Shown here one piece after another: positions 1 to 6,942 of a stretch of 7,442 nucleotides of DNA. Position 1 is the first letter of the stretch, and each line of letters starts with the position of its first letter. The notes under the pieces are model-generated. The model had not been told where the DNA came from, searched no databases, and worked only from the letters and a program-made list of their open reading frames with translations. The stretch comes from Candidatus Cardinium hertigii (GTDB lineage: Bacteria > Bacteroidota > Bacteroidia > Cytophagales_A > Amoebophilaceae): positions 23,852 through 31,293 of the forward strand of contig NZ_RARA01000022.1 of the NCBI RefSeq assembly GCF_003788695.1. The letters run 5' to 3'. A program made the position numbers and the translations under genes.

Positions 1-1106
1 TGTTTAATGCCTAAAGATATTTTGTAGTTTTTTCGATCTAACAACAACACACAACTCTCAATGATGTCACCTACTTTATAGTGTTCATTGATATCACGCA
101 AATATTGTGACCACGAAATTTCTGAAATATGCACCAGCCCCTCAACCCCAGGCATCAACTCTATAAAAAGACCATAGTCGGCAATATTGGTTATTTTACC
201 TTTAACGGTAGATCCTACTTGTATAGTATCTGGAAGCAGATCCCACGGATGGTCCTGAAGTTGTTTCATGCCCAAAGAAATACGCTTCTTATCTTCATTA
301 AAGCCTGTTACCACTACACGTACTTGTTGACCAAGCGTGAATATCTCTTCTGGATGGGCAACTCTACCCCACGAAATATCAGTAATATGCAGTAACCCGT
401 CTATGCCCCCTAGATCAATGAAAGCCCCAAATTTCGTCATGTTTTTAATATAACCCTCCAGGATTTGGCCTTTTTCTAGGTTACTCATGATTTCGAGTTT
501 TTGTCCCTCTAATTTTTTCTCGATCAGTGCTTTGTGAGAAACCACTACGTTGTCATTGGTATGATTGATTTTAATAACAGCTACATCAATGGTTTTGCCT
601 ACGAAAACATCAAAATCTAAAACAGGTCTGATGTCAATCTGAGAACCAGGCAAAAAAGTTTCAATATCACAAACTTCTACAATTAATCCACCTTTTGTTC
701 TGCGTTTGACGCATCCTTCCAACACTTCGCCATGCTCTAAAGCATGTTGTATTTTCTCCCATGCTCTTACCAATTTTGCTTTTTTGCGGGATAGTACTAA
801 TTGGCCCTGGGCATTTTCTGTTTCTTCTATATATACCTCCACTTCATCACCTGTTTTTAATTCAGGTAGATCTCTAAATTCGGAAGCAGAAATTAAACCA
901 TCCGATTTGTATCCCACACTAACGATAATATCTCTGGGAGTTACGCTTATAACCGTTCCTTTGACTACTTCATACTGATTGATAGAGCTTAGAGTAGCCT
1001 TGTATGCGTCAGTAAGATCTTGTCTTTCTTGATCTGTATATAGACTGGCTGGCTTGCCAGCATTATCATATTGATCCCAGTTCAAAGCGCCTTCTCTTGT
1101 ATTCAT
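1..1106 (-). CDS. rpsA: 30S ribosomal protein S1, N-terminal part (runs off left edge)
   Basis: Ribosomal protein S1 binds mRNA on the 30S subunit and helps load it for translation. Reading from the ATG at 1106-1104 gives 368 open codons with no stop before the window edge, so the 3' part lies outside. Four S1/OB-fold repeats are visible: about residues 46-107 (ending LVLSRKKA), 126-192, 212-281 (TKFGAFIDL, GLLHITDISW, KRISLGMK) and 297-368 (ADYGLFIEL, GLVHISEISW, YKISLGIK). Repeats 3 and 4 carry the classical S1 signatures; 1 and 2 are the diverged N-terminal pair, as is usual for this protein. Bacterial S1 normally has five or six repeats, so one or two are missing off the edge. The start is the first ATG of the frame and gives the acidic N-terminus MNTREGALNWDQYDN. 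No Shine-Dalgarno sequence precedes it, but an 18-bp palindrome lies 18 bases upstream. Identity is secure; the alternative, another multi-S1 protein, is unlikely. Confidence 0.95.
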   Translation of the reverse strand, partial: MNTREGALNWDQYDNAGKPASLYTDQERQDLTDAYKATLSSINQYEVVKGTVISVTPRDIIVSVGYKSDGLISASEFRDLPELKTGDEVEVYIEETENAQGQLVLSRKKAKLVRAWEKIQHALEHGEVLEGCVKRRTKGGLIVEVCDIETFLPGSQIDIRPVLDFDVFVGKTIDVAVIKINHTNDNVVVSHKALIEKKLEGQKLEIMSNLEKGQILEGYIKNMTKFGAFIDLGGIDGLLHITDISWGRVAHPEEIFTLGQQVRVVVTGFNEDKKRISLGMKQLQDHPWDLLPDTIQVGSTVKGKITNIADYGLFIELMPGVEGLVHISEISWSQYLRDINEHYKVGDIIESCVLLLDRKNYKISLGIK

Positions 1107-1123
1107 AAAGGTGAGGTATTGTT

Positions 1124-1141
1124 TATTGTTACGTAACAATA
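1124..1141. promoter_or_regulatory. 18-bp perfect palindrome in the rpsA leader
   Basis: The sequence TATTGTTACGTAACAATA is its own reverse complement over all 18 bases; the next flanking pair does not match. It ends 17 bases before the rpsA ATG on the minus strand. As DNA it could be an operator for a dimeric regulator. As RNA it could form a 7-bp stem with an ACGU loop close to the start codon, where it might affect ribosome access. S1 is autoregulated through its own leader in enteric bacteria, but nothing here shows that this palindrome does that. The palindrome is observed; its function is inferred. Confidence 0.4.
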
Positions 1142-1380
1142 GCTAAAATTAGGAGAAAACCTCTAAATCTAAGTTTTATTATTGCGTGGTTAAAAAATTA
1201 AAAATATACGACTTCTATAACACAACTTTATAAACTAAACGTATCTTAATCTATAGTAAAATAAAGAAACGAAGTTACAAAAAAAATATTAGCTATCATA
1301 TTTATATTCCATAATCTAAAACCTATGACGTAAACTGCAACTGCAATAGTAGCACACTTTTTAATAAAAGCTTATAATTA

Positions 1381-1490
1381 GGTTATGGCAGTAGATGCAG
1401 ATACTGGCAAGCAACTCTTGTATCATGTTATGATTCGACCCTTGCAGCCATATGGTGAGCCAGCCTTTGCGCCATGTTTTAAGTGGCCCT
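1381..1490 (+). other. GC-rich island with hairpin potential, possible small RNA or gene remnant
   Basis: Counting bases 1387-1476 gives 45 G+C of 90, against roughly 20% in the 120 bases from 1201 to 1320. In AT-rich genomes such an island outside a gene is often a structured RNA or the remnant of a gene. Visible pairings are TATGGC 1384-1389 with GCCATA 1447-1452, enclosing AGTA/TACT (1390-1393/1402-1405), GCAAG/CTTGT (1407-1411/1417-1421) and ATCAT/ATGAT (1422-1426/1430-1434). A further helix, ATGGTG/CGCCAT (1452-1457/1470-1475), follows and shares base 1452 with the closing stem. Two helices use a G-U pair that works only on the plus strand. A TATAAT at 1373-1378 would place a transcript start close to 1384. 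I could not match it to tRNA, tmRNA, SRP RNA or RNase P RNA. Strand and function are inference. Confidence 0.25.
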
Positions 1491-1491
1491 A

Positions 1492-2268
1492 TTATTTTAA
1501 AAGCACTTTTTTATCAATTATTTTTAATAGATTTTCCTTAAGTTCTACTATTTTAAAACAATTGGCAAAGCCATTTGCTTCTGTTTGAAAGCCATTTTCA
1601 TCTGGGTTTTCAGCCGCATTCACACAAGCTACCAACATACCCAATGCCACATCTGCATTATTTACAATAGCCATAAGCCATTTTTTAGCTTTTTTTAACA
1701 TTTCTTCCTTGTAGCTCACCACTTCGCTCACTAGCCCTATCTGTTCCGCATATTCTGCATTAATACGTTTTCCGGTCATCAGATATTCTAATGCTTTAGT
1801 TTTACCTAATAATTTTGTTAACCGTTGGGTGCCTCCAAAACCAGGAATAATGCCGTAGGCGATTTCTGGAAAAGCAAAAAAAACATTTTCAGAAGCAAGC
1901 CGAAAATGGCAAGCCAATGCTAATTCGAAGCCAGAACCCAAAGCACAACCGTTAATAGCAGCTAAAATAGGCTTGGGACAATTTTCTATAAAAGAACATA
2001 CCTCTTGACCATTTTCTGCAAACTTTCTTGCATTTAATTCACTTAACTTTATCAATTCAGCAACATCTGTTCCTAATGAGAAGATTTCTTCTCCTTCTCC
2101 AGTAATAATCACTCCTTCTATCTTGTCATGGTCATAAACTTCTTGAATGGCACTCCGCAATTCACTAAGGCTTTTTTCTGTTATAGTAGAAGATTTTGAA
2201 TCACCTTTAAACGTAATGGTTAAAATACCATCTTCTAGATTACTGTATATTGATTCCATTTTTTCCAT
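1492..2268 (-). CDS. Enoyl-CoA hydratase/isomerase (crotonase) family protein
   Basis: This is a complete 258-residue crotonase-fold protein, the usual length for a single-domain enoyl-CoA hydratase. The family binds acyl-CoA thioesters in the cytoplasm and typically hydrates 2-trans-enoyl-CoA in fatty-acid or amino-acid breakdown. The core signatures are present: PILAAINGCALGSGFELALA (100-119) and PEIAYGIIPGFGGTQRL (134-150), followed by TGKRINAEYAEQIGLV (165-180). Glu115 and Glu135 correspond to the two catalytic glutamates of mitochondrial enoyl-CoA hydratase (Glu144 and Glu164 in the rat enzyme). The second oxyanion-hole position, Gly in most GGG motifs, is Ser112 here; only the backbone NH is used, so activity is still plausible. 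The usual FGQPEI is FAFPEI. The exact substrate cannot be told; isomerase or another crotonase activity is possible. The ATG at 2268 is taken as start, with Met4 (2259) as a close alternative. It is transcribed divergently from tamB. Confidence 0.88.
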   Translation of the reverse strand: MEKMESIYSNLEDGILTITFKGDSKSSTITEKSLSELRSAIQEVYDHDKIEGVIITGEGEEIFSLGTDVAELIKLSELNARKFAENGQEVCSFIENCPKPILAAINGCALGSGFELALACHFRLASENVFFAFPEIAYGIIPGFGGTQRLTKLLGKTKALEYLMTGKRINAEYAEQIGLVSEVVSYKEEMLKKAKKWLMAIVNNADVALGMLVACVNAAENPDENGFQTEANGFANCFKIVELKENLLKIIDKKVLLK

Positions 2269-2290
2269 GCTGGGCGCAAATATGTTTGAT

Positions 2291-2386
2291 GGTCTAAAGT
2301 ATAAATTATAGCAAGTTAAAAATACTGCTTTTCTACATTTATGTTATTGTATGTCTATACTAGACAATGGTCTACATCCTTTAGAC
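2291..2386. repeat. Cluster of five GTCTA/TAGAC half-sites, putative operators
   Basis: GTCTA occurs at 2292-2296, 2353-2357 and 2370-2374, and its reverse complement TAGAC at 2361-2365 and 2382-2386. The central pair forms the inverted repeat TGTCTATACTAGACA (2352-2366, 6-bp arms, 3-bp spacer); the next pair is GTCTA-N7-TAGAC (2370-2386). The longer word ATGGTCTA is repeated directly at 2289-2296 and 2367-2374, and GTCTAAAG at 2292-2299 recurs inverted at 2379-2386. The cluster lies in the divergent region between the hydratase gene and tamB, and the leftmost site overlaps the likely hydratase promoter. The repeats are observed; that they bind a regulator is inference. Confidence 0.4.
2294..2301 (-). 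promoter_or_regulatory. Possible -7 element for the hydratase gene
   Basis: On the minus strand the octamer TACTTTAG matches the Bacteroidota -7 consensus TAnnTTTG at five of the six fixed bases. It would give a leader of roughly 20 bases before the ATG at 2268. No TTG lies at the right distance upstream for a -33 element; the only one, at 2314-2312, is too close. A TATAAT at 2310-2305 (minus) is an alternative -10. The octamer overlaps one of the GTCTA half-sites listed nearby. Confidence 0.22.
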
Positions 2387-2403
2387 TAGGTAAAGGAGCT
2401 AAA

Positions 2404-2441
2404 AACTGTACTATCCAAATATACAGGATATTTGAACAGTT
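2404..2441. repeat. Nested inverted repeat (38 bp), possible terminator or operator
   Basis: An outer AACTGT/ACAGTT pair (2404-2409/2436-2441) encloses an inner CAAATAT/ATATTTG pair (2416-2422/2428-2434) around a 5-base loop. On the plus strand a run of six T follows at 2449-2454 after a short gap; on the minus strand five T follow directly. This resembles a bidirectional terminator, but no gene is known to end here: both flanking genes are transcribed away from it. It could end an unseen short transcript, shield tamB from read-through, or act as a protein-binding site. Confidence 0.3.
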
Positions 2442-2538
2442 AAACAAATTTTTTCAGAAAGTTCAATAGCACCCTATAAGGAAACAGAGAAAAGCACAAA
2501 TCCATTCTCTGATTTATAAGCTTAACATGCATTCGAGA

Positions 2539-2569
2539 TTGGATTTAAACCAAAGCCATTATACCTTTA
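2539..2569 (+). promoter_or_regulatory. Candidate Bacteroidota-type promoter for tamB
   Basis: TTG at 2539-2541 and TACCTTTA at 2562-2569 are separated by 20 bases, close to the Bacteroidota arrangement of a -33 TTTG/TTG, about 19 bases, and a -7 TAnnTTTG. Transcription would start near 2576, leaving a leader of about 50 bases before the ATG at 2626. It lies downstream of the ATG at 2527, so if it is the real promoter the upstream start cannot be used from it. This is a consensus match only. Confidence 0.35.
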
Positions 2570-2625
2570 TGATGTGCCACAAGCTGGCTGGTTTTTACCA
2601 AATCACATTTGTTACTTCCTTGGCC

Positions 2626-5600
2626 ATGAAAAAGTTAGACAAATATTTTAGCATAATACAAACGTGGCTTATAAAGCCACTTCGAAATATATTGTGCACT
2701 ATTGCGCTACTAACGATGGCTATTGTAGCGATATTACATCTGCCAGCGGTACAGCAATCACTACTCGGTAAAACGCTTAATTATCTACATAGCACAACAA
2801 AATATCATATCACATGTGACACGATGCGGCTAACCTGGCTACAGCATATTGTATTAAGAGGTATAACGGTTACAGACCCCCAACAAAAACCCTTATTTAC
2901 CATTAACGAATGCAATGGTAGCTTCCATCTATTGAGCTTAATGCTGCTAAAAGCAGATATGATCGATTCCATTTCAGTATCTGGTATACAGCTTTATTTA
3001 GAAGAAAATAGTACGCAAGATTTGAATATAGCAACCTTTTATACCAACGTTATCTTACCCTATATACCAGCCACAACCACAGACCTCTCTATACGAGCAT
3101 TGCAACTAAATGATTGCAATTTACACTACTATAATCAAAGAAAAAAACAAACTATTACGGTAGAAAAAATAGATCTACATATAAAAAATCTCTTCTCCTC
3201 TACCCATCTTAACGCAGGCAGCATCACCTCTCTTACTTATAAAGCTACCAATGTCCTACCCTTCGAGTTAAAAAGCTTTATTACAAAATTTCGTATCACT
3301 TCCCATAATATCCTATTTAAAGAATGCCAATTGCTTACCAAGCATAGCTGCCTGCAGGGCGATTTCGAGTTGCGTAATACCAAGCATCTTGACATTTTTT
3401 CTGATCAAGAAAATATGATATTAGAAGCTACTTTAAATGAAACAAGCTTATCTTCAATTGAATTAGATCAATTTTCGGATTTTTTTAAGGGGGTGGATAT
3501 GTTATATAAACTTGATGGCGTAATTTCCTTAACGCCCCAATCTATGGCATGGAAAGACTGTAAGCTTACCTTTGGCGCATCAAATAGCTACTTTGAGAGT
3601 ACAGGGTGCTGCAACGAAATTAATAAACAAATGGTAGTTAATATACTGGTTAATAACGGCTTATGCTATATAAATGACTTACGACCACACCTACCACAAA
3701 CGTTAAAAATAGATCCCTACTTAACTGAATTACCATACATAGGTTTAACCAATACAACGCTTATGGGTAATAGCCAAAAAGCTAAGCTAGCTGGGCATAT
3801 CACCACCCCTATAGGAGCTGTACATACAGATCTCATCCTAGAAAATTTAAGTGCAAATCTACAAAATTTAACCTATGTTGGTAACATAACGCTGCATCGG
3901 GTAGCCCTCAACGCGCTTCTGCCTATGCTCCCTATTACCGCTATTTCGGCAGAAGTTTCCATACAGGGGCAAGGAGGCAGTATACAACGTAGCACCCTAA
4001 ATGCAACAGCCAACATAACAGAACTCAAGACCGCTACTTATGATTATATAGGGATAGAGGCATCTTGTACTATTTCTAATACCATAATGGCATTTAATGT
4101 AAATAGCAAAGATCCCAGTGCAAAGCTAACGATAGCAGGAAATTATCATTTTGGGCCCAAAAAAAACTTACAAGCAAATGGAATAGTAGCACAAATGCAT
4201 CTATCCAAACTGGGTTTGATGGCATTTCCATTAGAAGTAAATACACAATTTTCATTAACGCTCCATAATATTCTAAGCAATTTTCCGCAAGGAACGCTCA
4301 TTTTTAACCAATGCAACATTCAGGCATTGGAAAAAAAAATAATTTTGAAACAAATAACCATAGGTTCAGCGCAAAATGGAGAGGAAAATATATTAACCCT
4401 AACCTCTCCATTTATGGACTGTAGGCTAAAAGGGGTATTTACCCCTGAGGGACTAGGCAGTCATATAAAGCATTTAATGTCCATTAGAGATGTAGCAGAC
4501 CTCACCAATCGAGCAGACCAGGCAACTATACCCACTAAGTTTAGTATACATTACACCATCAACTGTAAAAAGGTATCCGCTCTATTAAATTGGTTTTATA
4601 CTGATTTATATATATCTCCTGAGACCACTTTTTTGGGTCAACTGCGCTACGATCATGCGTATTATTTTTCCTTAGAGCTGCCTACGGCATCAACTATCTG
4701 TTTTAAACAGCTGAGTTTAGAAAAGACAAAAATACATTTAACGATTAACCATTTAACCAATCATATCAAGCGACTTGTTCGGTTGAATTTCTCCTCAGAA
4801 AAGCTAAACTGGAATAAAAAAATACAAACAGATCATCTAGCTCTCCAGCTGCTAATAGACAAAAATACATTTACTATGTCAAATACATTATCTTGCCAAC
4901 CGCATCATAGTACACTATCTTTAAAATGCTCTGGAACGCTTATGCAAGACGCCATATACATTGATCTGCTGCCTTCCTGCTTAAAGACTCACGGTAAAAT
5001 ATGGACTATACAAACGGAACAAACCAGCGTTATTTCTAAAACAGCAATAGACATTGGAAATTTATCTATAGCATCTGGAAATGAAGGGCTCTTTATTGGG
5101 GGTAAACTTTCTGAATCTACAGACAATCCCTTGCATTGTACTATACGCAATCTTACGGTAGACCATTTTTTAGAAGCAGTGCAAGGGGCTGGAACTATGG
5201 ATGCGCAACTACTGGCTTATCTTCGAAAAGGTCATTTTATTACAACAGGTACATTAAGCCTAAAAGAATGCACCATTAAAAATCATCCGATAGGTTCTTT
5301 TACTACAAAGGTAGATTGGGATTCATCGGAAAATAAACTAACCCTAGGGGGCATGCTACAAAAAGCAGGACAGCAACTATTACAAGTGCATGGTTATTAT
5401 TACCCGGAAAAACAACAAGATAACCTAAATATTTCCGTTGGATTCAACAAAATGGATCTTTACCTACTCAATCCCTTGGTTACATCTGTATGCTCAGAAA
5501 TCAAGGGGGAAATAAATGGAAATTTTCAAGTAACAGGTAGTCTAAATGAACCGAAGCTAAATGGTAAAGCCACCATAGACAAAGGACAACTTAAAATTAA

Positions 5601-6942
5601 CTACCTAAATACCCTGTACCAAGTCACTGGAGAGATAAAAGCCAACCAGAACGTATTATATATTAACCAACTCTATTTGCAAGATGCTCAAAAAGGCCAT
5701 GCCCATTTATCTGGAACTATTGGCATACAAAATGGATTCCCTTTGATGCTTTCGGGCAAAGTAGAACAGCTGCATCTGCTCAATACCAGCCAATCAGATA
5801 ATATTGATTTTTATGGAAATATATATGCCTCTGGAACGGTACAAATACAAGGACCTATTAAGGATGTAATCATTCATATGCATGCGAAAACCCATAAAGG
5901 TACTTTTACCATTATTACACATGATAAAGAAAACATAGAAAACACAACCCAACTGGTACGGTTTATATATAACAAGGAGCATAAGCCATCCAATCAGTTA
6001 TCTATAAAAGATCCATATCAAGATAAAGCAGCTGTAAAATTGATACTGGGTTTAACCATACTACCGAATGTAAAGACTAAGGTATTATTTGGCTCTTACA
6101 ATAGTAACGATATGATACAAGGCACGGGGGAAGGAAATATTCAATTAGAAATAGGTACCAATCGCAAGCCTTATCTACTGGGTAATTACCGCTTCAAAAG
6201 TGGTACTTGTACTGTTTCAGTTTATAATTTAATTCAAAAAACATTTACTATTACACCCAATAGTCAAGTAACCTTTAATGGTTACCCGCAAGAAGGCATT
6301 GTGGATATTAAAGCAACTTACAAACAGATGGCATTTATAGCAGACCCTTCCGAGGAAAGGAATGATAAGGAATCCGTTCAAGTAGAAATTTCCCTTTCTG
6401 CCTATGGCAAATTAGTCAACCCTTCTATTATCTATGGGATTAGATTTCCATTAAAAAGCGTAAATGCTCAGATCAATACAAAATTAGAAGAATGTTATTC
6501 GCAGGCATTATTAGATAAAAATTATCTTAACAAACAAATTTTAAGCCTATTGATAGCTAAAAAAGTGTATGACGTTAAAAACATAAACGGCTGGGACGCC
6601 CTAAGCGCTAGTATAAATGATTTAATTGCTCAGCAAATACAAAATTGGACAAACATAGAGATAGAAACTGATTTAGATATTAATGCATGGAAAAAAAATG
6701 AAGAAACACATCCATTGCAAAAAACAAAAATTAAAGTTAGTTATCTATTTTTATCAAACCACCTTAAACTTTCAAGTGCATTTGGCAGATATTCTAATCT
6801 GTTCAATGATTGGGAAATTTCTTATCAAATTTCAAAAGCGCACAATATGAGTTTCAAGCTTTACCAACAACCGATAGAAAATATAGGTGAAAAGATTGAA
6901 CTTTTTGGTATAAGCCTTAGTTATACTAAGCAATTTTGGTAA
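2626..6942 (+). CDS. tamB: TamB/AsmA-like translocation and assembly module protein (DUF490)
   Basis: TamB-family proteins are inner-membrane-anchored, periplasm-spanning beta-rich proteins that serve outer-membrane assembly and, in recent models, lipid transport. Numbered from the ATG at 2626 the protein has 1438 residues. A basic N-terminus and one membrane segment (about 19-38, ILCTIALLTMAIVAIL) form a signal anchor. An AsmA-like start follows (TMRLTWLQHIVLRGITV), then about 1000 residues of repetitive beta-strands. The C-terminal signature is clear: LNEPKLNGKATIDKGQLKIN from 973, YGNIYASGTVQIQGP from 1063, and from 1153 VLFGSYNSNDMIQGTGEGNI then GNYRFKSGTCTVSVYNLIQK. It ends in aromatic QFW. 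Length is normal for Bacteroidota TamB. An upstream in-frame ATG at 2527 would add 33 residues; 2626 is preferred because it places the membrane anchor normally and has a promoter match upstream. About 23 cysteines are unusual for a periplasmic protein. No tamA is visible in the window. Confidence 0.9.
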   Translation: MKKLDKYFSIIQTWLIKPLRNILCTIALLTMAIVAILHLPAVQQSLLGKTLNYLHSTTKYHITCDTMRLTWLQHIVLRGITVTDPQQKPLFTINECNGSFHLLSLMLLKADMIDSISVSGIQLYLEENSTQDLNIATFYTNVILPYIPATTTDLSIRALQLNDCNLHYYNQRKKQTITVEKIDLHIKNLFSSTHLNAGSITSLTYKATNVLPFELKSFITKFRITSHNILFKECQLLTKHSCLQGDFELRNTKHLDIFSDQENMILEATLNETSLSSIELDQFSDFFKGVDMLYKLDGVISLTPQSMAWKDCKLTFGASNSYFESTGCCNEINKQMVVNILVNNGLCYINDLRPHLPQTLKIDPYLTELPYIGLTNTTLMGNSQKAKLAGHITTPIGAVHTDLILENLSANLQNLTYVGNITLHRVALNALLPMLPITAISAEVSIQGQGGSIQRSTLNATANITELKTATYDYIGIEASCTISNTIMAFNVNSKDPSAKLTIAGNYHFGPKKNLQANGIVAQMHLSKLGLMAFPLEVNTQFSLTLHNILSNFPQGTLIFNQCNIQALEKKIILKQITIGSAQNGEENILTLTSPFMDCRLKGVFTPEGLGSHIKHLMSIRDVADLTNRADQATIPTKFSIHYTINCKKVSALLNWFYTDLYISPETTFLGQLRYDHAYYFSLELPTASTICFKQLSLEKTKIHLTINHLTNHIKRLVRLNFSSEKLNWNKKIQTDHLALQLLIDKNTFTMSNTLSCQPHHSTLSLKCSGTLMQDAIYIDLLPSCLKTHGKIWTIQTEQTSVISKTAIDIGNLSIASGNEGLFIGGKLSESTDNPLHCTIRNLTVDHFLEAVQGAGTMDAQLLAYLRKGHFITTGTLSLKECTIKNHPIGSFTTKVDWDSSENKLTLGGMLQKAGQQLLQVHGYYYPEKQQDNLNISVGFNKMDLYLLNPLVTSVCSEIKGEINGNFQVTGSLNEPKLNGKATIDKGQLKINYLNTLYQVTGEIKANQNVLYINQLYLQDAQKGHAHLSGTIGIQNGFPLMLSGKVEQLHLLNTSQSDNIDFYGNIYASGTVQIQGPIKDVIIHMHAKTHKGTFTIITHDKENIENTTQLVRFIYNKEHKPSNQLSIKDPYQDKAAVKLILGLTILPNVKTKVLFGSYNSNDMIQGTGEGNIQLEIGTNRKPYLLGNYRFKSGTCTVSVYNLIQKTFTITPNSQVTFNGYPQEGIVDIKATYKQMAFIADPSEERNDKESVQVEISLSAYGKLVNPSIIYGIRFPLKSVNAQINTKLEECYSQALLDKNYLNKQILSLLIAKKVYDVKNINGWDALSASINDLIAQQIQNWTNIEIETDLDINAWKKNEETHPLQKTKIKVSYLFLSNHLKLSSAFGRYSNLFNDWEISYQISKAHNMSFKLYQQPIENIGEKIELFGISLSYTKQFW

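Larger units (their letters stand above)
1107..1491. other. Intergenic region between the hydratase gene and rpsA
   Basis: This stretch has no supportable protein gene. The part from 1142 to 1380 is very AT-rich (about 18-22% GC in 1201-1320) and no clear Bacteroidota -33/-7 promoter for rpsA was found in it. An AT-only 6-bp hairpin at 1284-1303 is followed, on the minus strand, by eight T residues and could be a weak terminator for the hydratase transcript. A tandem CTGCAA hexamer pair sits at 1335-1346. From about 1381 the composition changes abruptly to about 50% GC; that part is listed separately. A 67-codon reading frame starting at 1385 on the plus strand runs antisense into the hydratase gene and has no recognisable features, so it is not called. 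Confidence 0.5.
2269..2625. other. Divergent control region between the hydratase gene and tamB
   Basis: This holds the control elements listed separately: half-site cluster, nested inverted repeat and two candidate promoters. In addition, CAGAGAA/TTCTCTG (2485-2491/2505-2511) forms a 7-bp inverted repeat with a 13-base loop. An in-frame ATG at 2527 would extend tamB leftward by 33 codons, but that stretch does not look like the start of a membrane-anchored TamB. No other reading frame in the region resembles a protein. Confidence 0.45.

Noticed and set aside
129..978. Plus-strand reading frames at 129-395 and 706-978
   Set aside because: They are antisense shadows of rpsA, whose minus-strand frame is open throughout and shows clear S1 domains.
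1223..1230. Minus-strand TAAAGTTG as a -7 element for rpsA
   Set aside because: It has one mismatch to TAnnTTTG and no TTG at a suitable distance upstream; in such AT-rich sequence this is expected by chance.
1284..1303. AAATAT/ATATTT hairpin followed on the minus strand by eight T, as terminator for the hydratase gene
   Set aside because: The stem is A/T only and about 190 bases past the stop codon, so it is too weak to call as a feature; it is mentioned only in the intergenic entry.
1381..1452. tRNA- or tmRNA-like sequence (GATTCGAC at 1432-1439, cloverleaf-like pairing)
   Set aside because: There is no proper T-loop beside the closing stem, no 7-base anticodon loop and no CCA context. 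The tmRNA-like word is not followed by a tag frame or a matching 3' half.
1385..1588. 67-codon plus-strand reading frame beginning in the GC-rich island
   Set aside because: It runs antisense into the 3' end of the well-supported hydratase gene and its protein has no recognisable domain or compositional sign of being real. The island is treated as possible RNA or remnant instead.
2485..2511. CAGAGAA/TTCTCTG 7-bp inverted repeat upstream of tamB
   Set aside because: It has a long loop, no T-run and no symmetry with the other elements; chance cannot be excluded, so it is noted only in the region description.
5794..5982. 62-codon minus-strand reading frame
   Set aside because: It lies wholly inside tamB in a region with conserved TamB signature residues and has no independent support.
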